48,309 nt of DNA, from contig NZ_VTXE01000036.1 in NCBI RefSeq assembly GCF_013114595.1, positions 1 through 48,309 on the forward strand, written 5' to 3'. Shown here piece after piece: positions 26,342 to 35,373 of this stretch. A model generated the notes under the pieces. That model was given only the letters and a program-made list of their open reading frames with translations. It was not told the origin of the DNA and ran no database searches. Source of the DNA: Vibrio sp. 99-8-1. Lineage in GTDB: Bacteria; Pseudomonadota; Gammaproteobacteria; Enterobacterales; Vibrionaceae. Numbering within the stretch: position 1 is the first letter of the stretch; each line of letters starts with the position of its first letter. The translations under genes were made by a program, and so were the position numbers.

Positions 26342-26653
26342 ATGAAAATATATACTGCCGGCAACCCCACTGAAGCGCATATAGTATGTGAGCTGTTAAA
26401 GCAGCAGCGCATAGCCGCAGAAGTTCGTGGCGATGGCGTGTTTAGCTTAAAAGGTGAATTGCCGTTAACGGACGATAGCGATCCTTATATCTGGTTAATG
26501 GACCTATCGAAATCAGAATTAGCGAGCCAAGTTATTGAAGAGTTCCGCTCAGCGCCAATTACGTCCGCTGAGTGGCAGTGTAAAGAGTGTAACGAACGAA
26601 ACGAAGGGCAGTTTGCTCTGTGCTGGTCTTGCGGCACGTCAGCGCCTGAATAG
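26342..26653 (+). CDS. DUF2007 protein with C-terminal zinc ribbon
   Basis: A 103-residue protein with two parts. Residues 1-66 form the DUF2007 "putative signal transducing" domain (MKIYTAGNPTEAHIVCELLKQ, then IAAEVRGDGVFSLKGELPL), a ferredoxin-like fold. Residues about 80-98 form a small zinc finger with CKEC and CWSC pairs, like RanBP-type ribbons. The function is unknown; the zinc site suggests RNA or protein binding. It starts four bases after the TVP38 gene. A perfect 8-bp inverted repeat (26639-26660) covers its stop codon. Confidence 0.8.
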   Translation: MKIYTAGNPTEAHIVCELLKQQRIAAEVRGDGVFSLKGELPLTDDSDPYIWLMDLSKSELASQVIEEFRSAPITSAEWQCKECNERNEGQFALCWSCGTSAPE

Positions 26654-26660
26654 GCGCTGA
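26639..26660. terminator. Hairpin overlapping the DUF2007 stop codon
   Basis: TCAGCGCC (26639-26646) and GGCGCTGA (26653-26660) pair perfectly with a six-base loop holding most of the stop codon. No T-run follows in either direction, so it may protect a 3' end or end transcription weakly between two convergent genes. Confidence 0.45.
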
Positions 26661-26689
26661 TATTGAGATAACGTCTGTTATGTTTGATA

Positions 26690-27493
26690 CTAGGCGGAGT
26701 GAATTTGCTGTTGGATAAAGTTTATCGACTTCTCATTAAATTCTTCCGCTTTCTCCACATTACAAACATGACCACAGTTGGAAATTTCATGCAGAGAACT
26801 GTAACGGTGCAAAGCCACCATCTCTTTAACAGGTTGGATAAACATATAGTCTCTATCCCCCATTAAGTACAGCGTGGGAATCGCTAACTCTCTATCCTTA
26901 AAGTACCTCATCATCGGATTCACTTCCGCAGCCATTATAAACCAACGTTTAAACTCTTTTTGACACAGCTTTTTGGCTTCTCGAATAAACAGATGGCGAG
27001 ACTCTTTTTGATTCTTTTGTGGCATAACTATGTAGGCAAATAAGCTGTACAACCACATATAGGGCACAATATGTTTCGCCGAGTTACCTAGCCGAACAAG
27101 CACTTGAGAACGGACATCCAATCGCGTGATAGCACCACCCAATACCATGGTGAGTACTCGGTTTCCTGCTAACTCAGCAAGGTTACGTACGATAATCGTC
27201 CCTAGGGACATGCCAACAAAATGGGCAGATTGAATTTTTAGATGATCGAGAACTTGGAGTATATCAACAGTCACATCCTTAAACGTGTAATGATGAACCA
27301 TTAAATTCTTAATAAGATTATTGGATTTACCATGCCCTCTTAAATCTATAAGCAATAGATTAAAATGAGCTTTGTAGGCTTTGATCTGCTTAAACCAGAT
27401 AGAAGAACTGCCACCAGCACCATGAACAAACACAACCCAATCTTTGCTGGTAGGATGGTGAAAAGTTTTATGAAATAGTAACGCTTCTGACAT
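26690..27493 (-). CDS. Alpha/beta hydrolase family protein
   Basis: A 267-residue alpha/beta hydrolase. It has the oxyanion region VFVHGAGGSSSIW, the LLLIDLRGHGKSN strand, the nucleophile elbow GMSLG (G-x-S-x-G) and the late LYLMGDRDYMF acid loop. A C-terminal ISNCGHVCNVEKAEEFNE supplies the catalytic histidine. The full Ser-Asp-His triad is therefore visible. The substrate is unknown; candidates include an esterase or lipid-modifying enzyme. The ATG at 27493 has GGAAG just upstream and is preferred to the TTG three codons earlier. It is convergent with the DUF2007 gene and stands alone. Confidence 0.82.
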   Translation of the reverse strand: MSEALLFHKTFHHPTSKDWVVFVHGAGGSSSIWFKQIKAYKAHFNLLLIDLRGHGKSNNLIKNLMVHHYTFKDVTVDILQVLDHLKIQSAHFVGMSLGTIIVRNLAELAGNRVLTMVLGGAITRLDVRSQVLVRLGNSAKHIVPYMWLYSLFAYIVMPQKNQKESRHLFIREAKKLCQKEFKRWFIMAAEVNPMMRYFKDRELAIPTLYLMGDRDYMFIQPVKEMVALHRYSSLHEISNCGHVCNVEKAEEFNEKSINFIQQQIHSA

Positions 27494-27614
27494 ATCTTCC
27501 AAGTGTTATCGGCTATTGATGGTAATTAGCTTATCACAGCTATAGCGGCCTATTCCATACTCATATTGACGAAACGCCATACGATATATGCTCAGTTGAC
27601 TACAGCTTTCAATT

Positions 27615-27648
27615 AAGTAAATAAGGGCACAAAGTCCCTTATTTACTT
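27615..27648 (-). terminator. Long stem after glgA
   Basis: AAGTAAATAAGGG (27615-27627) and CCCTTATTTACTT (27636-27648) form a perfect 13-bp stem with an eight-base loop. It lies 15 bases past the glgA stop, fitting the end of the glgCA message, although the trailing T-run is weak. Confidence 0.65.
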
Positions 27649-27662
27649 CAGCAGACATTATA

Positions 27663-29117
27663 TTATCTATTTAATGCGGCTTGATACATTTCTAAGTAAC
27701 TTACTGCAGAGCGTTCCCAACTAAAATCTTGTCTCATCGCTCTAATCTGCACTTCACGCATGGTGTCGATATCCTGCAAGAAGAAAATCAACGCTCTTTG
27801 CATCGTAATGAGCAGGTCTTTCGCGTCTGGATAGTGAAAACCAAAACCCGTCGCACTGAGTGGGTTACGATCATAATCAAGCACCGTATCTTTCAAGCCA
27901 CCCACTTCGCGAACAATCGGTAATGTCCCATAAGCCATGCTATAAATCTGATTTAAACCGCACGCTTCAAACTCTGACGGCATCAAAAAGAAATCTGCGC
28001 CAGCTTCAACAAGGTGAGCCAAGCGATTACTGTATGCTTGTACAAAAGCAAACTTATCAGGATAATCAGCGGCTATTTCTGCAAGCTCGTTAGCGATATC
28101 CGGATCACCGGTACCAACAATAACCACTTGCACATCATTACTTAAAAAAGATCGCAAGATAGGCAGGATATAGTCAAAACCTTTCTGGTGAGTAAGCCGG
28201 CAAACCATACCAAACATTGGCTTATCACATTTAACCAGATCCGTTTCTTGTTGCAGAAGATGTTTTGCCGATAACTTACCCGCTAACATGGAATTTTCTT
28301 CACTGGAGTATCTTAAAGGAAGAAACTCATCATGTTCCGGATTCCATTCACTATAGTCGCAACCATTCAATATACCGCAAAGATCATCCGCACGACGATT
28401 AAAGTCATCAACCAAGCCATGAGAGCCCAACGGAGTCAGTAGCTCCTGAGCATAGTTAGGGCTGACAGCGTTGATCTTATCTGCATAAGCCAAACCGGCT
28501 CTTAGCATACCAACGTGAGAATGGCTGTAGCGCAGATGTTCCATACCAGCCAATCTAAGCTCTGGAATGATACTCAACTCATCATAGGAGTATATGCCTT
28601 GGAAAATGGCATTGTGCACCGTGAGCACGCTACGTACATGATCAAAACGTTTATCATAGCGATAACGCGTTTTCAGTAAGAACGGCACTAACCCTGTATG
28701 CCAATCATTGGCATGTACAACATCCGGTTGTATGCCAAGCTTAGCAAGGCAATCCAATGAAGCAGAAGAGAAGAAAGAGAAGCGCTCACCATTATCAGCA
28801 TAAGCAACATTGTTTTCGGCATAAAGCTCTGGGCGATCAAAATACTGAGGACAGTCAATGGCGTATACCGCCACACCATCTAACTCAAGTTTCTTAATTT
28901 TATAGGGAATATGAGGCCAAAAATCCAACTCTGTAGAAAGCAGTGTCTCTGCTTCCGAAATCCCCGGTAATCCGCTATAACCTGGGATAACAATTGAAAC
29001 TTGATGACCTAAATTTTGTAGCGCTTTAGGAAGGGCTTTCGCCACATCCGCTAAACCACCACTCTTTACTAAACCTTGTGCTTCAGATACCACAAACCAA
29101 ATTTTCATTTGTTCCAT
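27663..29117 (-). CDS. glgA: Glycogen synthase GlgA
   Basis: GT5 glucosyltransferase that extends glycogen from ADP-glucose, 484 residues. The ADP-glucose-binding motif KSGGLADVAKALPKAL is near the N-terminus, with HANDWHTGLVPF in the middle. The C-terminal domain has RLTHQKGFDYILPIL and the EXE-type loop MPSEFEACGLNQIYSMAYGTLPI. The chosen ATG (29117) overlaps nothing and lies one base after the glgC stop; a second ATG three codons on (29108), with GGAAC upstream, is equally likely. It is the second gene of glgC-glgA. glgB, glgX and glgP are not in the window. Confidence 0.95.
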   Translation of the reverse strand: MEQMKIWFVVSEAQGLVKSGGLADVAKALPKALQNLGHQVSIVIPGYSGLPGISEAETLLSTELDFWPHIPYKIKKLELDGVAVYAIDCPQYFDRPELYAENNVAYADNGERFSFFSSASLDCLAKLGIQPDVVHANDWHTGLVPFLLKTRYRYDKRFDHVRSVLTVHNAIFQGIYSYDELSIIPELRLAGMEHLRYSHSHVGMLRAGLAYADKINAVSPNYAQELLTPLGSHGLVDDFNRRADDLCGILNGCDYSEWNPEHDEFLPLRYSSEENSMLAGKLSAKHLLQQETDLVKCDKPMFGMVCRLTHQKGFDYILPILRSFLSNDVQVVIVGTGDPDIANELAEIAADYPDKFAFVQAYSNRLAHLVEAGADFFLMPSEFEACGLNQIYSMAYGTLPIVREVGGLKDTVLDYDRNPLSATGFGFHYPDAKDLLITMQRALIFFLQDIDTMREVQIRAMRQDFSWERSAVSYLEMYQAALNR

Positions 29118-29118
29118 T

Positions 29119-30336
29119 CTAGAACCCAACTTTTGTTCCTTTAGCTATTACAACAATCCCTTCTGGAGATACGCTAAATCTCTGCGCATCCAAAACTGGA
29201 TCTTCACCTATAACCGTTCCAGGGGCAATTTCTACATGCTTATCAATGATAGTTTTACGAATTCGACACTCCGAACCTATTTTTACATCACCAAGCAATA
29301 TAGATTCACTAATGTCTGTTCCTGCAGCAAGATTACTTCTGTAGCCCAAAACCGATTTATAGACACTTGATCCCTGTATGTAGCTTCCTCCTGCAATTAA
29401 GCTATCCGTCACTTTTGTTTCATGGTTATCCATATCAACAAACGTTGCAGGCGGCAATGGAGGAAAATACGTATGTAATGGCCATTTACGGTTATATAGT
29501 GAAAACTGAGGATCTGTATCAAGCAAATCCATATGTGCTGACCAATAAGAGTCTATCGTACCGACATCTCGCCAATATGTCGCTTCTTTTTCACCTGTGA
29601 TGTGATTCGTTGAGAAGTCATAAACATAGACATCCCCTTCTTTAAACATCTTCGGGATAATATCTTTACCAAAGTCGTGGCTTGATGATGTATTTGCAGC
29701 ATCTTCTCTCAGTTCTTTACACAAAGGATCGCAATCAAAAATGTAATTTCCCATTGATACTAATGCTAGATCTGGATGACCCGGTATTGACTTAGGGTTA
29801 GCGGGCTTCTCTTCAAAGCCGATCATTTGGCCATTATCATCCACTTCAATCACGCCAAACTGAGACGCTTCAGAAAGAGGCATTCGCAGTGCAGAAACCG
29901 TAAGCTTGGCAGATACTCTACGATGAAAATCGAGCATCTGGCGTATGTCCATCTTATAAATATGGTCAGAGCCGAAAATACAGACTTGCTCCGGTTCGGC
30001 TAACTCAATAAAGCTGATGTTCTGATAAATGGCATCCGCTGTTCCTTCATACCAGCGTTTTCCGTCTCGCATTTGCGCAGGGACCGTATCAATAAAACGG
30101 TCGGTAATACCAGATAAATTCCAGCCCTTTTTCATATGCAGATACAGCGACTGTGATTTAAATTGCGTGAGTACGTATATTCTCATTAAATCGGCATTTA
30201 CAAAATTATTAAGTACAAAATCGATTAACCTGTAGCTACCTCCAAAAGGCACCGCAGGTTTCGTTCTACTGCTTGTTAACGGCATCAACCGTGAGCCTTC
30301 ACCGCCCGCCAATATCATACTTAGCACACCTGCCAT
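29119..30336 (-). CDS. glgC: Glucose-1-phosphate adenylyltransferase GlgC
   Basis: Makes ADP-glucose from glucose-1-phosphate and ATP, the first committed step of glycogen synthesis; usually tuned allosterically. At 405 residues it is a little shorter than E. coli (431). It shows the N-terminal pyrophosphorylase motif LAGGEGSRLMPLTSSRTKPAVPFGG, then FGSDHIYKMD, IGFEEKPANPKSIP and YWRDVGTIDSYW. The C-terminal part is the left-handed beta-helix (SLIAGGSYIQGSSVYKSVLG). Its stop is next to the glgA start. Vibrios often have two glgC genes; which one this is cannot be told here. Confidence 0.95.
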   Translation of the reverse strand: MAGVLSMILAGGEGSRLMPLTSSRTKPAVPFGGSYRLIDFVLNNFVNADLMRIYVLTQFKSQSLYLHMKKGWNLSGITDRFIDTVPAQMRDGKRWYEGTADAIYQNISFIELAEPEQVCIFGSDHIYKMDIRQMLDFHRRVSAKLTVSALRMPLSEASQFGVIEVDDNGQMIGFEEKPANPKSIPGHPDLALVSMGNYIFDCDPLCKELREDAANTSSSHDFGKDIIPKMFKEGDVYVYDFSTNHITGEKEATYWRDVGTIDSYWSAHMDLLDTDPQFSLYNRKWPLHTYFPPLPPATFVDMDNHETKVTDSLIAGGSYIQGSSVYKSVLGYRSNLAAGTDISESILLGDVKIGSECRIRKTIIDKHVEIAPGTVIGEDPVLDAQRFSVSPEGIVVIAKGTKVGF

Positions 30337-30555
30337 TCTGCTCTCCCATATAAATCACTAATTAGTGGAATGATCTCTTCTCTTTCCTCTCCACACTCTT
30401 TCATCTAGTTAGAACAAACATAACAACACTTCTACCATTAAGAAGAGTTGTTTGCTGGACGAAAAAGTAGAATGAATGAGATCAATCTTAGACATATTTT
30501 TTAGTTCAATTATGAGAATAGTGCTAAAGAAGAAATTACACAAAATTCAAACAGT
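30337..30555. promoter_or_regulatory. glgC leader region with imperfect hairpin
   Basis: AACAAC-A-CTTCT (30422-30433) can pair with AGAAG-A-GTTGTT (30441-30452), eleven of twelve positions, around a seven-base loop. It lies about 85-115 bases upstream of the leftward glgC start and may be a 5' leader structure. No promoter was identified with confidence. Confidence 0.35.
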
Positions 30556-30584
30556 AAAAAAAAAGGTGGCACAATGGCCACCTT
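30555..30584 (-). terminator. Terminator of topA
   Basis: AAGGTGGC (30563-30570) pairs with GCCACCTT (30577-30584). Read leftward the stem is followed by nine or more T (complement of the A-run at 30556-30564). Confidence 0.9.
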
Positions 30585-30615
30585 CTCTATCAACGTTTAC
30601 TGCGTTGCCAATAAA

Positions 30616-33240
30616 CTACTTTTTCTTTTTGCGTTTATCGGTTATTTCCCACTTGCCATCGATATACAGAGCGGTCCAGCCTGAAGGCTTTCCATCGATT
30701 TCAGAGCGAACATAATTCTCTTTAGATTTACGGCTAAAGCGAACCACCGTTGGACGACCATCTGGGTCTTCCGTTGGTGCAGAGGTTAGATAAGCGTACT
30801 TTTCAGAGATGCGTTCTTTATATTGCACCAACTCACTGACTAACGGAGCACGGGTTTCTCGTGATTTAGGGAAGTTGCTTGCTGCCATAAACAGACCTGA
30901 CGCCCCATCACGCAATACAAAGTAGGCATCCGAGTTTTGACATGGAAGCTCAGGGAAATGTACCGGATCTTCTTTTGGAGGAGCCACTTCACCGTTTCTC
31001 AAGATCTTACGTGTGTTCTTACATGTTTCGCTTGTGCAATCCATGTACTTACCAAAACGGCCATTTTTAAGCACCATATCAGTTCCACACTTGTCACACT
31101 CAACCACCGGACCATCATAGCCTTTTAGCTGAAACTCACCATGCTCAACAACGTAACCGTCACAGTTAGGGTTGTTACCACAAACATGCAATTTCCGCTT
31201 ATCATCGATAAGATAAGCATCCATAGCCGTTTCACACTTAGGACAACGTTTTTTGGCTCTTAAAGCCGCAGTCTCAACGTCTTCTTCTAGAACATTGATA
31301 ATGCCATCTTCATCACCTAAGTTAACCGTCGTCTTACAACGCTCTTTTGGTGGCAAGGCATAGCCTGAACAGCCTAAGAACACGCCTGTAGACGCGGTAC
31401 GAATACCCATTTCTCGGCTACAAGTTGGACACTCAATATCCGTTAAAACGATATTGTTTGGTCTCATGCCACCTTCGTCAACGTCTAGCTCAGCTTTACC
31501 TAAGTGATTTGAGAAATCACTAAAGAAGTCATCAAGCACCGTTAACCAACCCGCTTTACCATCTGCAATCTGGTCAAGTTTCTCTTCCATTCTTGCAGTA
31601 AAGTCGTAGTTCATTAAGTCGTCAAAGCTGTCATCTAGGCGATCGGTAACAATCTCACCCATTTTCTCAGCATAGAAACGGCGCTGATCAACTTTAACGT
31701 AGCCTCTATCTTGAATGGTAGAAATAATAGAAGCGTAGGTAGATGGTCGGCCAATGCCTTTTTTCTCTAACTCTTTAACCAAAGCTGCTTCGGTAAAACG
31801 CGCTGGCGGCTTGGTAAAGTGCTGCTTCGGATCCAGCTCCACTAGATTTAAGCTATCACCAATCTGAACCGCAGGTAATATTTGGTCTTCGTTTTTACCC
31901 ATAGGGCGCTGAACTTTCGTCCAACCATCAAACTTAAGAATACGTCCCTTCGCTTTTAAGGTGTACTCATCAGCTTTTACGCTCACAGTTGTTGAATCGT
32001 ATTTTGCCGCCGTCATTTGACAAGCAACAAATTGATTCCAGATTAAAGCATAGAGTTTATGCGCATCCGCTTCCATTCCTTGCAAATCATCCGCTTTAAC
32101 TTCAACGCTAGAAGGTCGAATCGCTTCGTGCGCTTCTTGAGCACCTGCTTTGCTGCCATAAACTTTGGCATTTTCAGGAAGGTAGTTATTACCGAAATTA
32201 TCCGCAATGTAGCTGCGAACAGCCTCAACCGCTTCTCCACTTAGGTTAGTAGAGTCGGTACGCATATAGGTGATGTAACCCGCTTCATACAGACGCTGAG
32301 CAAGCATCATGGTTTTCTTAACACCATAGCCCAGTCGTGTACTTGCCGCTTGCTGCAAAGTAGATGTGATATACGGTGCCGATGGCTTACTTTGGGTAGG
32401 CCTATCTTCCCGCTTACACACTTCGTAGCTGGCGTTTTGCAATACGGTAACGGCTGCTTTTGCTTCCGCTTCGTTTACTGGCTTAAAGCTAACACCTGCT
32501 TTTTGCGCCACCATAAGGCGAAAATCGGTGTTATCGGCTGTTTTCGTATCTGCGTGAATATCCCAAAACTCTTCAGGAATAAAAGCATTAATCTCTCTTT
32601 CACGTTCCACCAGCAGTTTAACGGCAACAGATTGTACTCGGCCTGCAGAAAGTCCACGAGCGACTTTTTTCCACAGTAACGGAGAAACCATAAAGCCAAC
32701 AACACGGTCCATAAAACGACGTGCTTGCTGTGCATTCACGCCATCCATGTTTAATTCACCGGGCGCTTGGAATGCTTGCTGAATAGCATTTTTTGTAATT
32801 TCGTTAAACACAACTCGCTTGTATCGCTGTTCATCGCCGCCGATGATCTCACGAAGGTGCCATGCGATAGCTTCTCCTTCGCGGTCCAAATCGGTTGCGA
32901 GATATACGTTATCAGCGTCTTTGGCGAGTTTCTGCAATTCTGCTACGACTTTTTCTTTGCCGGGAAGAATTTGATAGTTAGCATCCCAATTATGATAAGG
33001 ATTGATCCCCATCTTTTTAATCAGGGCTTTTTGCTCTTTCTCTTTCTTGATACGAGCTTTTTCTTCAGGACTCATACCCTTTGTCGAAATTGCCGCCGCC
33101 TTCTGACCATTACTCTGGCCTGCCGTTGGTAGATCTCTAACGTGACCTACACTGGACTTAACAATAAAGTCTTTACCAAGATATTTGTTGATGGTTTTTG
33201 CCTTGGCTGGTGACTCCACTATAACAAGTGACTTACCCAT
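30616..33240 (-). CDS. topA: DNA topoisomerase I
   Basis: Type IA topoisomerase that relaxes negative supercoils, 874 residues (E. coli 865). The Toprim domain starts LVIVESPAKAKTINKYLG and has DxDxE in ATDLDREGEAIAWHL. The catalytic tyrosine is Tyr325 in YITYMRTDSTNLS. Three C-terminal zinc ribbons (CPTC, CPKC and CDKC pairs) precede a Lys-rich end. The ATG at 33240 is used because MGKSLVIVESPAK matches the family; seven more codons are open upstream. It is divergent from yciN as in E. coli, where topA and yciN are also neighbours. Confidence 0.97.
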   Translation of the reverse strand: MGKSLVIVESPAKAKTINKYLGKDFIVKSSVGHVRDLPTAGQSNGQKAAAISTKGMSPEEKARIKKEKEQKALIKKMGINPYHNWDANYQILPGKEKVVAELQKLAKDADNVYLATDLDREGEAIAWHLREIIGGDEQRYKRVVFNEITKNAIQQAFQAPGELNMDGVNAQQARRFMDRVVGFMVSPLLWKKVARGLSAGRVQSVAVKLLVEREREINAFIPEEFWDIHADTKTADNTDFRLMVAQKAGVSFKPVNEAEAKAAVTVLQNASYEVCKREDRPTQSKPSAPYITSTLQQAASTRLGYGVKKTMMLAQRLYEAGYITYMRTDSTNLSGEAVEAVRSYIADNFGNNYLPENAKVYGSKAGAQEAHEAIRPSSVEVKADDLQGMEADAHKLYALIWNQFVACQMTAAKYDSTTVSVKADEYTLKAKGRILKFDGWTKVQRPMGKNEDQILPAVQIGDSLNLVELDPKQHFTKPPARFTEAALVKELEKKGIGRPSTYASIISTIQDRGYVKVDQRRFYAEKMGEIVTDRLDDSFDDLMNYDFTARMEEKLDQIADGKAGWLTVLDDFFSDFSNHLGKAELDVDEGGMRPNNIVLTDIECPTCSREMGIRTASTGVFLGCSGYALPPKERCKTTVNLGDEDGIINVLEEDVETAALRAKKRCPKCETAMDAYLIDDKRKLHVCGNNPNCDGYVVEHGEFQLKGYDGPVVECDKCGTDMVLKNGRFGKYMDCTSETCKNTRKILRNGEVAPPKEDPVHFPELPCQNSDAYFVLRDGASGLFMAASNFPKSRETRAPLVSELVQYKERISEKYAYLTSAPTEDPDGRPTVVRFSRKSKENYVRSEIDGKPSGWTALYIDGKWEITDKRKKKK

Positions 33241-33631
33241 AATTGATTCTGACGTCCTCAATCATTGCGATGGCTGTATATTCGATATGCGGTTTAACAA
33301 TAAAAATAACCGCGCTAATTTAGTCGTTCTTTTTTTACTATTGAGCGAGAGAGCAAGAAGATCAACCAATTTTTTTTATTTTGCTGCTATCTGGTCGACA
33401 AATAACCAGTTACGAAAATGGAAATAATCGACAATGGCTCAATCGCGCACATAGTAATCAGCTGATATTGCTTTACCTAACTAGAAATATAATTCTATGC
33501 CGTAGTTCACATTTTTTCTTCTGTATGACAATGAATTACACCGAAATTTAACAATTACCCACAATGGAAACTTTGTCTCCAAAGCAAGCAAAGGTGTAAA
33601 CTAAACTAATAGCTTAGAACAGGAAACCATA
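33241..33631. other. Divergent topA/yciN intergenic region
   Basis: About 390 bases. TTGTCT (33573-33578) and TAAACT (33597-33602), 18 bases apart, form a good sigma-70 promoter for yciN 30 bases before its start. The topA promoter should lie in the left part, which has several AT-rich hexamers but no single convincing match. An inverted repeat CTGGT/AACCAG is near 33390-33410. No additional gene is evident. Confidence 0.55.
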
Positions 33632-33883
33632 ATGAGTGAAAAAAAATCCATCAGTTCTTTTGAATTACTGTTAATTGCCAACCAACTAATACAAGACCAT
33701 GACAACTATATTGAAGGAATGCGGGCAGAGTCTGTCGAGGAAAAAGAGGGAGTGTTGGTATTTAAAGGGAACTACTTTCTAGATGACAACGGATTACCAA
33801 CTCCAGCAACAACGGAGGTATTCAATATGTTTAAATACCTCGCTCATCAACTGTCACATCAATTTACAATTACAGATCAATAA
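33632..33883 (+). CDS. yciN: YciN family protein (DUF2498)
   Basis: An 83-residue soluble protein matching E. coli YciN, which also neighbours topA. Conserved parts are the LLLIANQLIQDHDNYIEGM helix (about 13-31), VLVFKGNYFLDDNGLPT (about 42-58) and the C-terminal VFNMFKYLAHQLS. The function is unknown. AGGAAACC precedes the ATG. Confidence 0.82.
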   Translation: MSEKKSISSFELLLIANQLIQDHDNYIEGMRAESVEEKEGVLVFKGNYFLDDNGLPTPATTEVFNMFKYLAHQLSHQFTITDQ

Positions 33884-33884
33884 T

Positions 33885-33910
33885 CCCCCCTGCGAACAAT
33901 CGCAGGAGGG
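33885..33910. terminator. Hairpin between yciN and aroA
   Basis: CCTGCGA (33889-33895) pairs with TCGCAGG (33900-33906), extended by C/G runs with one mismatch. It lies between two convergent stops. The T-tract is poor on both sides, so it is a weak bidirectional terminator at best. Confidence 0.55.
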
Positions 33911-33920
33911 TCATTAACTA

Positions 33921-35201
33921 TTACTGACTTAACTGCTCTAACTTATTGAAGTAATCAGGAAATGTTTTAGAAGTACAGCCGGGATCATTAATGGTAACGG
34001 CTGTATCACTTAATGCGACTAACGAGAAACACATCGCCATTCGGTGATCATCATAAGTATCAATTGCCGCATGTTTTAATGATGCGACAGGCGTAATAAC
34101 AATATAGTCTTCACCCTCTTCCACGATAGCACCTAACTTTCTAAGTTCGGTGGCCATAGCAGCCAGTCGATCTGTCTCTTTTACCCGCCAGTTATAAACA
34201 TTGCGAATGGCTGTCGTACCTTCAGCGAACAGTGCTGTCGTGGCGATAGTCATTGCAGCATCAGGAATATGGTTAAAATCCATGTCTACCGCTTTCAGTT
34301 GACCACAACGAGAGATTACATAGTCATCACCCCAATGAATTTCTGCGCCCATTTTCTCTAGAGCATCAGCAAACTGGATGTCGCCTTGAATGCTGTTTTT
34401 TCCTATACCGGTAACTTTAATCTCTCCGCCTTTGATTGCAGCGGCGGCTAAAAAGTAAGAGGCAGATGAAGCATCACCTTCTACCAAAAACTGTCCAGGA
34501 GACACATAATGTTGGCCAGAAGGGATTACGAATTCCGCGTAATTGTTATTGATCACCTCAACACCAAACTGCTTCATTATGTGCAGCGTAATATCGATAT
34601 AAGGTTTAGAAACTAACTCCCCTTCAATCTCAATGGTGATTTCGCCATCCGCTAAGGGGGCTGACATAAGAAATGCCGTCAGAAACTGGCTAGAAATCGA
34701 GCCATCAATCGTCACTTTGCCCGACTGTAATCCAGTACCAGTGATCTTCAATGGTGGATAGTTGTCATTTTCTAAATATTCGACATCAGCCCCTGACGCT
34801 CTCAAAGCATCCACCAGATGGCCAATTGGTCGTTCCTTCATTCTTGGCTCACCAGTAAGAACAAACTCCCCTTTGCCGATGCATAGCGCAGCAGCAAGCG
34901 GTCTCATCGCCGTTCCTGCGTTACCAAGGAACAGTTCCACCGCGTGTTCAGAGTTAAATGGGCGACCAAGCCCTTGAACTTCACAGACGGTCTTATCGTC
35001 AGACAGTTGATACTCAACACCAAGCTGGCTTAATGCTGTCAACATATGTCGAATGTCGTCGCTGTCTAGTAAATTGGTTAGTGTGGTTTTTCCAGTGGCA
35101 AGAGCGGCCAAAAGCAAAGCTCGGTTTGATACACTTTTTGAACCGGGTAGATTAACTTCACCATTAACCCGGTGAATAGGTTGTAACGTAAGGCTTTCCA
35201 T
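33921..35201 (-). CDS. aroA: 3-phosphoshikimate 1-carboxyvinyltransferase (EPSP synthase)
   Basis: Transfers enolpyruvate from PEP to shikimate-3-phosphate in the shikimate route to aromatic amino acids. At 426 residues it is nearly collinear with E. coli AroA (427). The start MESLTLQPIHRVNGEVNLPGSK shows the conserved Lys in LPGSKSVSNRAL. FLGNAGTAMRPL, EPRMKERPIGHLVDAL and DHRMAMCFSLVAL are class I motifs. It ends convergent to yciN and its 5' end is divergent from aat. serC, the common partner, is not adjacent. Confidence 0.97.
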   Translation of the reverse strand: MESLTLQPIHRVNGEVNLPGSKSVSNRALLLAALATGKTTLTNLLDSDDIRHMLTALSQLGVEYQLSDDKTVCEVQGLGRPFNSEHAVELFLGNAGTAMRPLAAALCIGKGEFVLTGEPRMKERPIGHLVDALRASGADVEYLENDNYPPLKITGTGLQSGKVTIDGSISSQFLTAFLMSAPLADGEITIEIEGELVSKPYIDITLHIMKQFGVEVINNNYAEFVIPSGQHYVSPGQFLVEGDASSASYFLAAAAIKGGEIKVTGIGKNSIQGDIQFADALEKMGAEIHWGDDYVISRCGQLKAVDMDFNHIPDAAMTIATTALFAEGTTAIRNVYNWRVKETDRLAAMATELRKLGAIVEEGEDYIVITPVASLKHAAIDTYDDHRMAMCFSLVALSDTAVTINDPGCTSKTFPDYFNKLEQLSQ

Positions 35202-35373
35202 TGAGGTTTTTCGTCCTTAACGATTTCGCTAAAGGGTGCGAAACAATAATTCTTCGTTGCAACAGACTATCTAAAAATTTTTGTGATCGCTAGCAAAAAA
35301 CATCAATCATTCACTTATGCAAATGAAAACGCTAAAATCAGGATTTACATCTGAAGTGACGGGATTTTCCGCC

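Noticed and set aside
33355..33385. T-run with nearby inverted repeat between topA and yciN as a terminator
   Set aside because: No stem directly precedes the T-run, and both genes point away from it.
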